This document shows, one piece after another, positions 53,956-61,301 of a DNA stretch of 64,000 nucleotides. Source of the DNA: Paenibacillus foliorum. GTDB taxonomy: Bacteria; Bacillota; Bacilli; Paenibacillales; NBRC-103111. Positions within the stretch are counted from its first letter, which is position 1; the number at the start of each line of letters is the position of its first letter. Made by a program: the position numbers and the translations under genes. Below the pieces are notes generated by a model. It worked only from the letters and a program-made list of their open reading frames with translations. It was not told the origin of the DNA and did no database searches. The stretch covers positions 1 to 64,000 of the forward strand of contig NZ_WHOD01000056.1 of NCBI RefSeq assembly GCF_013141765.1, given 5' to 3'.

Positions 53956-54060
53956 ATGGGATTTGGAACTAGCTGTAGTTGTTCTAGTTTGATTACTAGC
54001 ACTGGCGTAATTCTCGTACTATTCATTCTATTGGTTATTGTTTCTCGTTCATTCATCTAA
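53956..54060 (+). CDS. Small YjcZ-like membrane peptide, copy 2
   Basis: 34 residues: MGFGTSCSCSSLI, then TSTGVILVLFILLVIVSRSFI. GGGAGGG is ~8 nt upstream. It is a paralogue of the peptide at 53648, with the same hydrophobic helix and a slightly different Ser/Cys run. A strong terminator follows, but none separates it from copy 1, so both may be on one transcript. The role is as uncertain as for copy 1. Confidence 0.75.
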   Translation: MGFGTSCSCSSLITSTGVILVLFILLVIVSRSFI

Positions 54061-54074
54061 TTAGCTACGTACCA

Positions 54075-54107
54075 ACGCCCGGCTACTAACGCAGCCCGGG
54101 CGTTTTT
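54075..54107 (+). terminator. Intrinsic terminator of the small peptide genes
   Basis: ACGCCCGG pairs with CCGGGCGT around a 13 nt loop, followed by TTTTT. It lies 14 bp past the second peptide gene. Confidence 0.88.
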
Positions 54108-54144
54108 ACATGAATGGAAGGGCATGCGAGATGCAAAAAGCAGT

Positions 54145-54645
54145 CTAACCTAACGGTTTATAGACAAAGCTATGAATCTGTTTCCTATGATGCTCGTCGT
54201 GCTCAATAAATTCTTTGATAATATAAAGTAGAGTATAAGGCTCGCCAGTGTGCGGGCAGTTAGAAGCTCCATTAGCCGATGTCGGTCTATTAATAACTTC
54301 AGCAGGCAATTCTTCTAATATTGCACTCAACTGTTTACGAGTACGGACGAAATCAGCTATTAGTTGATTCTTCGTTACTTGTTTCGCAAAGGCATACCCG
54401 AGTTTATTAAAAGAGTCAAACTCAGGAAATACAATCTTTCCGTCTTCCCTTACAGCAGGAACAACATTCGTTGTTAGATATTGATCCCAGTTCATTAAAT
54501 GCCCGATGATTTCAGCAATAGAAGCTTTTCCAATAGAAATGGGCTCGTACCATGCATCATCGATTCTATCATTTAAAAAGCTAGACCAATCATAATTATA
54601 TTTATCTATAGCTTCACGAACTTTAATCATACGGACCCGGATCAT
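54145..54645 (-). CDS. DinB-family protein
   Basis: 166 residues. The four-helix DinB/YfiT-type fold is indicated by EIIGHLMNWDQYL (first metal-binding His) and FIEHDEHHRKQI near the C-terminus (second and third His). Members are metal-binding thiol transferase-like or damage-induced proteins; the substrate is unknown. AGGAG directly abuts the first ATG, so the start is uncertain; Met6 at 54630 is the alternative. It is a single minus-strand gene. Confidence 0.82.
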   Translation of the reverse strand: MIRVRMIKVREAIDKYNYDWSSFLNDRIDDAWYEPISIGKASIAEIIGHLMNWDQYLTTNVVPAVREDGKIVFPEFDSFNKLGYAFAKQVTKNQLIADFVRTRKQLSAILEELPAEVINRPTSANGASNCPHTGEPYTLLYIIKEFIEHDEHHRKQIHSFVYKPLG

Positions 54646-54711
54646 CTCCTGAAAACTATGCTGCGTTTATATTATCACATCTTCCAGATTATTACAAACA
54701 TATGTTCGTGT

Positions 54712-55629
54712 TTATGTGATCTTCTCCCCAAACAACGCGCCTATCAGATCCACTGCAACCCTAGCTGTCTTATTCCTAAGATCGAGCGTTGGATTAACCT
54801 CAACAAATTCCGCACTGACAGCCACCCCTGCATCGAAAATCAATTCCATTGCCAGGAGGCTTTCCCGGAAGCTAAGACCGCCTGGAACCGGAGTACTGAC
54901 ACCAGGCGCATCACGTGGGTCAAGTCCATCAAGATCTAAGCTAAGGTGAATGCCGTCCGTTCCTCCTGCCGCGATTTCCAGCGCACGCTCTATTACCTTC
55001 GCAATCCCCAATCGCTCGATATCTCGTGTAGTAAACACGCGGACGCCCAGCTTCTTTAGAAACTTACGTTCACCTGGGTCAATGGACCGCGCTCCTACTA
55101 TTACCGTATGCTCCGGCTTAAAAAACGCAATCCCGCCTCCGATAGCGGTCAATCGGGGATCCCCATAACCAAGAGCCACCGCTAGCGACATTCCATGGAT
55201 ATTACCGGTAGGCGTCGTTTCTGCCGTATTTACATCGGTATGCGCATCGAACCAGATGAGTCCGTATTCGCCGCCCATTCTCCTCAAACCAGCCAAGGTA
55301 CCTATGGCGATACTGTGATCTCCGCCAAGAACAAGCGGGAAATACCCAGCAGTTACAGCCTCGTATATTTTGGTGCTCAGCTCCCCATTTACCTTAACAA
55401 TTTCGTCTAAATGCTTGAGTTTCGATTTCGGCTGCTGTGCAGATGATGCGTAGCAATTTTTTACTGCCAAGTCTCCTTCGTCCACGACGAAGCATCCAAT
55501 TTGTTCAAGCCTCTCTACGACCCCGGCACACCGGATCGCGCTTGGCCCCATACACGCACCACTCCTGCCTGCTCCCAAATCCAGGGGTACGCCGATTATA
55601 GAGATCCGTCTGCCGGGTTGCTTTTTCAT
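54712..55629 (-). CDS. rocF: Arginase
   Basis: 305 residues from the ATG at 55629, preceded by AAAGGAG 9 nt away; the frame is open further upstream but has no coding character. The manganese-binding motifs are intact: GGDHSIAIGT, WFDAHTDVNT and SLDLDGLDPRDAPG. The enzyme splits arginine to ornithine and urea in the cytosol. It lies 73 bp downstream of the proline dehydrogenase gene in the same orientation. With the ornithine transaminase and P5C dehydrogenase genes further on it completes an arginine-to-glutamate route. Confidence 0.95.
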   Translation of the reverse strand: MKKQPGRRISIIGVPLDLGAGRSGACMGPSAIRCAGVVERLEQIGCFVVDEGDLAVKNCYASSAQQPKSKLKHLDEIVKVNGELSTKIYEAVTAGYFPLVLGGDHSIAIGTLAGLRRMGGEYGLIWFDAHTDVNTAETTPTGNIHGMSLAVALGYGDPRLTAIGGGIAFFKPEHTVIVGARSIDPGERKFLKKLGVRVFTTRDIERLGIAKVIERALEIAAGGTDGIHLSLDLDGLDPRDAPGVSTPVPGGLSFRESLLAMELIFDAGVAVSAEFVEVNPTLDLRNKTARVAVDLIGALFGEKIT

Positions 55630-55702
55630 CGAATATCTCTCCTTTATATCCAGCTGCTTTCTCCTTGGAACAGGATAGTCAAGATTATGCACAAGAACAG
55701 GG

Positions 55703-56629
55703 TCAAGGACGCAGCATATGTTTAGCAACAAACCATAGATTAGCTGGCCGCTCGGCGATACGACGTGTAAAATAAGGATACCAAAGGCGACCGAATGGTG
55801 TATAAATACGGACCAAATAGCCGGCACGCACCAAATCCCGCTGAAGATCGCCTGCAATTCCATAAAGCATCTGGAATTCGAAACGGCCACGAGGAATTCC
55901 TTTATCCTTGGAAAACCGAATAATCGTATCAATAATTTCAGGATCATGTGTAGCCACTGCCGCATAACCACCTTTAGTTAAATGAGCCTTAACGATCCGG
56001 GTGTAAGCAGCATCTACATCACGCTTGTCGGGAAAAGCTACATCAGGAGACTCACGGTAGGCGCCTTTGACAATGCGCAGATTCGTTCCTCCCGCTCCGA
56101 GCTGATCAGCATCCTGTTCGCTCCGATACAAGTAGGATTGCAAGACTAATCCTATCCGCCCTGGACCAAAGCGCCGTAGCAGCAACCGAAACACATCTAT
56201 CGTCTCTTGCGTAACCGTAGAATCCTCCATATCGATACGGACAAAGCTGCGGCTTACAGCCGCTTCACTCACAATGCGCTCCATATGCTTAAGGCAGCTA
56301 GCTCGATCAATCCGCAACCCCAGCTGGGTAAGCTTAACGGATACGTTAGCCTGAAGCCTAAGCTGCTGTATGGCAGGAAATAGACTACTAATAATGGCTG
56401 CGGTTTCCTCCGCTTGGCCTGAGTCCAGTACATTTTCGCCCAAATAGTCCAGCGTTACATGCATTCCTTCCTCGTTCAATCCTCTAACCTTTTCTAAAGT
56501 TTCCGGCAGCGTCTCAGCAGCTACAAAACGATCTACACCGAGCTTCATCCCATACTTTAGAAATAGCCATCGAACCGGAGCGAATTCTGCAATTGTGAGT
56601 ACGCTTTTTCGCAGCAGCCGATCTTTCAT
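55703..56629 (-). CDS. Proline dehydrogenase
   Basis: 308 residues from the ATG at 56629, with AGGAGG 8 nt upstream. Family motifs include HVTLDYLGENV near the start, SFVRIDMEDST, RIVKGAYRESPDVAFP and RFEFQMLYGI. It oxidises proline to 1-pyrroline-5-carboxylate with FAD, delivering electrons to the membrane quinone pool. It is a monofunctional enzyme of normal length, with the P5C dehydrogenase encoded separately at 58309. Its leader shares a 15 nt block (AAAACTCGTAGGAGG) with the ornithine transaminase gene. Confidence 0.93.
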   Translation of the reverse strand: MKDRLLRKSVLTIAEFAPVRWLFLKYGMKLGVDRFVAAETLPETLEKVRGLNEEGMHVTLDYLGENVLDSGQAEETAAIISSLFPAIQQLRLQANVSVKLTQLGLRIDRASCLKHMERIVSEAAVSRSFVRIDMEDSTVTQETIDVFRLLLRRFGPGRIGLVLQSYLYRSEQDADQLGAGGTNLRIVKGAYRESPDVAFPDKRDVDAAYTRIVKAHLTKGGYAAVATHDPEIIDTIIRFSKDKGIPRGRFEFQMLYGIAGDLQRDLVRAGYLVRIYTPFGRLWYPYFTRRIAERPANLWFVAKHMLRP

Positions 56630-57138
56630 GGATGGCACCTCCTACGAGTTTTTCAAGGATAATCGACTGCTAAGCATTTATATCAATTGAATCCAATGAA
56701 TTGCTTAAGTAAATGCCCCCCTACAGCTACGGGATGATCACGCTTAAAATTAGGAGAGGCATCACCATGTTGCGCACCTCAACGCAAGCACCTTATAACA
56801 CGAAATGGAACACCTCCCGTTAATTATCCAGATGAGTGCGGTATCCTTCATTTTGATGAAAATCCTCCCGCTAATCTTCGAAAATAGATCTATTGTGAGG
56901 CTATAGGCCGAATTAAAGGGAGAGAAAATCCAGGTAAATCATTATGAATTCCAAAACAAGTGGAATTAAAGGGAGGGATTCCTGTAACTTAATAGAGGAA
57001 ACAGTTTTCCAACGCGTGCGATTCCCGTGTACATTGCGGCGACGGTTGAATCTACGACCTTGCGTACATTCAACTATTTTATTGAGTTTTGCAAACACAG
57101 AATTTCTTCGCAAACATCTGGTAGCAATGCTTAGCCTT
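56630..57138. other. Gene-free interval upstream of proline dehydrogenase
   Basis: No convincing frame. It includes two short similar blocks (AATTAAAGGGAG near 56913 and 56965). A promoter for the ProDH/arginase pair is expected but not clear. Confidence 0.4.
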
Positions 57139-57200
57139 TTAATTGTTTTATCTTGTGTTTACTTGTTTTTACTTGTTTTTACTTGTTTTATCTTGTTTAC
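57139..57200. repeat. T-rich short repeats (TTTACTTGT type)
   Basis: Several imperfect copies of TTTTTACTTG / TTTTATCTTG follow one another. Confidence 0.75.
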
Positions 57201-57278
57201 ATCACTTTTATCTACGTTGCTGAGTCTTGCTTATTCATAGCCAGATGTTTACTTTACTTTCACTAAACTTCACTAAAC

Positions 57279-57349
57279 TTTTGCTCTTGGTTTTACTCTT
57301 GGTTTTGCTCTTGGTTTTGCTCTTGGTTTTGCTCTTGGTTTTGCTCTCC
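57279..57349. repeat. 12 bp tandem repeat, TTTTGCTCTTGG
   Basis: Five units, one with a TTTTACTCTTGG variant, plus a partial sixth. A poly-Leu/Val open frame crosses it only because of the repeat. Confidence 0.88.
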
Positions 57350-57837
57350 TTCTATATTATCTTTTACGGCTCAACCTCAGAATCCGTGCTTGACCCTCTC
57401 CCGATCATCAGCCTGCCAAAATCCTGCAAACATACAGTTATTTTCTACTGAAACTTGCTGTTGAGACAAAAAACTGCGAAAGTACAGCAATTTCATGTGA
57501 AATGGTCCGATTTCAGCTAAGAATGAAAAGAGAGATGCACATTTGCATGAATTCACCAGGAGTACGGATGAAACTTCCAAAAGGCTGTATAGATGCAGGT
57601 TTTTTGAGTAGGCAATGGCTTCGAATAATGTCTTGTACCTTGTATGCTACCATTGCCGTTGGCAAAGTCTTGTTAAGCGATGAGCTGGATATGGAACCGA
57701 AATCGAATGACTTCGTCAAGCACTGATATCGGTTTTGAGCCTCTTTCACACTACTTTTATTTAGATTTCGTTCTACTTTTTCTTTGCAATTACTTAACTT
57801 TGCCTACCTTCTACTTAGTTTTCACTCTTCTTTCACT

Positions 57838-58281
57838 CTTCACTATTCTTTACTATTTCTTATTATTTTTCACCATCCCTCACTATCCCTCACTATTCCT
57901 CACTATCCATCACTATCCCTCACTATCCCTCACTATCCCTCACTATCCCTCACTATCCCTCACTATCCCTCACTATCCCTCACTATCCCTCACTATCCAT
58001 CACTAATTCTCACTATTCTTCACTATCTCTCACTATCTCTCACTATCCATCACTATCCATCACTATCCATCACTAATTCCCACTATTCTTCACTATCTCT
58101 CACTTCCCCTTAATTTTCCTCACTATTCCTCACTATTCTTCGCTATCTCTCTCACTTTCCCTCAATTCCCCCCACTATTCCTTACTATTTTTCACCATCC
58201 CTCATCATCCCTCATCATCCCTCACTATTCCTCACTATCCCTCACTATCCCTCACTATCCCTCACTATCCCTTACTATTCC
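57838..58281. repeat. Decamer tandem repeat array, CACTATCCCT
   Basis: More than 40 units of a 10 bp motif run for about 440 bp, with a core of eight exact CACTATCCCT copies (57911-57990) and many single-base variants outside it. One 2 bp phase shift occurs near 58150. The array ends ~27 bp from the stop of the P5C dehydrogenase gene. One strand is pure-purine rich (AGGGATAGTG). Confidence 0.9.
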
Positions 58282-58308
58282 TCTGCCCTGCCTTAGCAAA
58301 GATGCTGC

Positions 58309-59859
58309 TCACAGCCGCTCTGAAGTCAGCTTGGGCTGGGTGAACAATTGCAGATAATCTGGCCCTCCGGCCTTCGAATCTGTTCCCGACAAGTTGAACC
58401 CTCCGAATGGATGAACCCCCACGATAGCCCCTGTACATTTACGGTTGATATACAGGTTTCCTACGGCAAAGGTATCCCTGGCACGCTCGATGTTTTTACG
58501 ATTGTGTGTGTAAACAGAGCCAGTAAGACCATAGTCCGAAAAATTGGCAATACGCAGCGCGTCTTCAAAGTCATCCGCCTTCGTAAAAGCAAGCAGAGGA
58601 CCGAATATTTCCTCCTGCATAATCCGAGAGCCTGGATCGGCATCCGCTACCACGGTAGGTCGGATAAACCACCCATCTCCCCCGGCAGCACTTCCCCCGG
58701 CGGTGATGCGCCCCTCTGTTTTTGCAATATGAATATAGCCAAGAATGGATTCATAAGCACTTTGGTTAATGACTGGGCCCGTACCGCAGTAGAAGTCCTG
58801 AACGTCTCCTACCTTCAGCTCGTCGGCTAGCTCCGAGCAGCGCTTCAGCACAGCATCGTACACATCACGATGCACAATGGCGCGTGAGCAGGCCGAGCAC
58901 TTTTGACCTGAATAGCCGAAGGCTGACGCTACAATACCCTGTGCAGCCTGCTCCAAATCAGCATCACGATCAACAATAATCGCGTCTTTGCCGCCCAGCT
59001 CACCGACAAACCTTTTCAGCCAACGCTGACCGGAGACCTGACGGGATGACAGCTCATGCAGATGCAGGCCTACATCCTTGGAGCCAGTAAAGGAGATGAA
59101 TCTAGTCAATGGATGAGCCGTAAGATATTGCCCAATCTCCTTGCCGCTTCCTGGCAGCAGCTGGACGGCTTCAGTCGGAATGCCTGCATGCCGGAGCAGC
59201 TCTACGAACTTAATTGCAATAACAGGCGTAAGGCTGGAAGGCTTTACTACTACGGTATTTCCAGCTACTAACGCTGCGGTCGTCATGCCTGCCAGAATCG
59301 CAAGGGGGAAATTCCATGGTGCGATAATGATTCCAACGCCAAGTCCTAAGTAGTCCAGCCGGTTTCTTTCCCCACTCATCCCGATTAGCTCACGCTCACC
59401 CCTCTGGGCTAGCTGCAGCATTTGCCTGCCATAATACTCCATAAAATCGATAGCTTCGGCCGTTTCCCCATCGGCTTCAGTCCTCACCTTGCCCGCTTCC
59501 ACCATCAGCCACGCCGAAAATTCATGCTTGCGGCGGCGCAGCTCGGCAGCTGCTCTAAACAGACAATCTGCACGGCTTTCCAGACTGACTCCCGACCATG
59601 TGGCAAAAGCTGAGTACGCCGTTTGTATGGCTTGTTCCGCAAGAACAGCATCTGCATGGGACACGGACCCGATTACCTGGTTGAAGTTCGATGGATTGAC
59701 GGATAAGATACGTCGTTTCGTCTCCACCGTCTTGTTTCCAATAAACAGCGGATAGTCCCGGCCCAACTGTGTGCGAACCTGCACCAGCGCTTGCTTAAAG
59801 CGATTCTCCTCCGACTCATTGTTAAAGTCTGTAAAAGGCTCTGGACGATATGGCATCAT
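58309..59859 (-). CDS. rocA: 1-pyrroline-5-carboxylate dehydrogenase
   Basis: 516 residues, with AAAGGGG 8 nt before the ATG. The aldehyde dehydrogenase motifs are intact: APWNFPLAI, GFISFTGSK-like LTRFISFTGSKDVG, GELGGKDAII with the general base, and the catalytic cysteine in FGYSGQKCSACSRA at ~319. It oxidises glutamate semialdehyde to glutamate with NAD+. It starts 4 bp after the ornithine transaminase gene, so the two are one operon and catalyse consecutive steps. Confidence 0.95.
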   Translation of the reverse strand: MMPYRPEPFTDFNNESEENRFKQALVQVRTQLGRDYPLFIGNKTVETKRRILSVNPSNFNQVIGSVSHADAVLAEQAIQTAYSAFATWSGVSLESRADCLFRAAAELRRRKHEFSAWLMVEAGKVRTEADGETAEAIDFMEYYGRQMLQLAQRGERELIGMSGERNRLDYLGLGVGIIIAPWNFPLAILAGMTTAALVAGNTVVVKPSSLTPVIAIKFVELLRHAGIPTEAVQLLPGSGKEIGQYLTAHPLTRFISFTGSKDVGLHLHELSSRQVSGQRWLKRFVGELGGKDAIIVDRDADLEQAAQGIVASAFGYSGQKCSACSRAIVHRDVYDAVLKRCSELADELKVGDVQDFYCGTGPVINQSAYESILGYIHIAKTEGRITAGGSAAGGDGWFIRPTVVADADPGSRIMQEEIFGPLLAFTKADDFEDALRIANFSDYGLTGSVYTHNRKNIERARDTFAVGNLYINRKCTGAIVGVHPFGGFNLSGTDSKAGGPDYLQLFTQPKLTSERL

Positions 59860-59863
59860 GGCA

Positions 59864-61066
59864 TTATCCCCTTTCCGTCAATGCGGATTCTACTCTCATT
59901 AAGGCCCAATCGATCTCATCTTTCATGATCGTAAGTGGCGGAGCAATCCGTATAATGTTTGCATGTGTTTCCTTACATAAAACACCAAGCTCCATTAGCC
60001 TATGGCAATAGGGCCTTGCTTCCTCATCCAATTCAATTCCAATCAGCAGTCCTCTACCACGGATATCCCGAATTCTTGGCGATCGTATCCGCTTCAGCCG
60101 CTTCAGCATGTAATCGCCCCAAATGCGCGCGCGCTGCTCCAGCTTTTCTTCATCCAGCACCTGCAAGGCAGCAATAGAAACGGCGCAGGCCAGCGGGTTT
60201 CCACCAAAGGTAGACCCGTGCGAGCCTGCATTAAACACGCCTAGCACTTCGCGGTCGGCCGCAACAGCGGATACTGGCAGCACCCCTCCGCCAAGCGCTT
60301 TACCAAGAATGTATACGTCGGGGACAACATTCTCCCAGTCACAGGCGAAGCGCTGCCCGGTCCGTCCGAGTCCGGTCTGGATCTCGTCAGCCATCATCAG
60401 CACTTGATGCTCCCTACAGATCGCCGCAGCCTCCCGCAAATATCCGTTAGGCGGTATGATGACTCCGGCTTCACCTTGAATCGGTTCGAATAAGAAGGCC
60501 GCCGTATGAGGCGTAATCGCTCGCCGCAACGCTTCTGCATCACCAAATGGAACCGTCACAAAGCCAGGCGTAAACGGGCCGAACCTGAATTTATAAGCCG
60601 GTTCGGTTGAGAACGAAGTAATACTTAAGGTGCGCCCATGAAAATTATTAGCACAGACGATGATTTCCGCTTGCATATCTGGTACGCCTTTCACCTGGTA
60701 TGCCCACCGTCGGGCTGCCTTGAGAGCAGTCTCCACAGCCTCGGCTCCGGTATTCATCGGAAGTATGGTTGTTTTGCCCGTAAGCTGACTCAGCATCTCA
60801 TACCATTCTCCCGCCCGATCATGGTGAAATGCTCTGGATGTCAGGGTTACTCGATCAGCCTGGTCGAGAAGCGCCTTGATGATCTTTTTATGCCTATGCC
60901 CGTGGTTAACTGCAGAATACGCACTCAGCATATCGAGATAACGGCGCCCTTCGGCATCCTCCGCCCAAACACCCTCGGCTTGAACAATGACAATAGGCAA
61001 GGGATTGTAATTTGTTGCTCCATACCGCTCTGTTTGCCCAATTATTTGTTCTGTACGCTCCATCAT
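59864..61066 (-). CDS. rocD: Ornithine--oxo-acid transaminase
   Basis: 400 residues, AGGAGG 6 nt before the ATG. The class III PLP-aminotransferase core is clear: [50 protein letters not shown] and the PLP-binding lysine in [18 protein letters not shown]. It transfers the delta-amino group of ornithine to 2-oxoglutarate, giving glutamate semialdehyde for RocA. Its leader has an 8 bp hairpin (GTTTTGCT/AGCAAAAC, 61083-61100) 16 nt before the start. Confidence 0.95.
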   Translation of the reverse strand: MMERTEQIIGQTERYGATNYNPLPIVIVQAEGVWAEDAEGRRYLDMLSAYSAVNHGHRHKKIIKALLDQADRVTLTSRAFHHDRAGEWYEMLSQLTGKTTILPMNTGAEAVETALKAARRWAYQVKGVPDMQAEIIVCANNFHGRTLSITSFSTEPAYKFRFGPFTPGFVTVPFGDAEALRRAITPHTAAFLFEPIQGEAGVIIPPNGYLREAAAICREHQVLMMADEIQTGLGRTGQRFACDWENVVPDVYILGKALGGGVLPVSAVAADREVLGVFNAGSHGSTFGGNPLACAVSIAALQVLDEEKLEQRARIWGDYMLKRLKRIRSPRIRDIRGRGLLIGIELDEEARPYCHRLMELGVLCKETHANIIRIAPPLTIMKDEIDWALMRVESALTERG

Positions 61067-61243
61067 GTTGGGCCTCCTACGAGTTTTGCTTTAGCAAAAC
61101 TGGCTTCGCAAGCATTGTCGAACTTCCCTTTTAAAAAAACTGAAATTTCTGATTATATGCCTCATTATATGCGGGCGTCTATGGGTTCGTTCGTAAGACT
61201 CAAACCTCACTATGGAAATCTACTGTTCATGAATGGCCTTAAT

Positions 61244-61276
61244 AACAAAAAGAACCGTTGCTGTAACCGGCTCTTT
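61244..61276 (-). terminator. Intrinsic terminator of the WG-repeat gene
   Basis: On the minus strand AAAGAGCCG pairs with CGGTTCTTT (one G-T pair), followed by TTTGTTATT. It lies ~25 bp past the stop codon. Confidence 0.72.
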
Positions 61277-61301
61277 TGGACTGAATGGGCTGCCTTGTTC
61301 G

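Larger units (their letters stand above)
53516..54060 (+). repeat. Tandem duplication of a small gene with its upstream region
   Basis: Copy 1 spans ~53516-53764 and copy 2 ~53825-54060. Conserved upstream blocks include TATATTCGCACATTTTT, TGCCCAATCC and GATCATACAATGCAGAAGAA. The coding parts share the 5' ATGGGATTTGGA and a nearly identical 3' half. Confidence 0.88.

Noticed and set aside
55630-55971. N-terminal extension of arginase
   Set aside because: The extension runs into the proline dehydrogenase gene in another frame and lacks a binding site; the ATG at 55629 has AAAGGAG and matches the family start.
57227-58113. Open frames encoding poly-Leu/Val and repeating HYPSLSLTIP peptides
   Set aside because: They exist only because of the 12 bp and 10 bp tandem repeats, have no credible binding site and no sequence outside the repeats.
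57838-58281. Possible CRISPR array
   Set aside because: Units are 10 bp and contiguous with no spacers; it is a simple tandem repeat.
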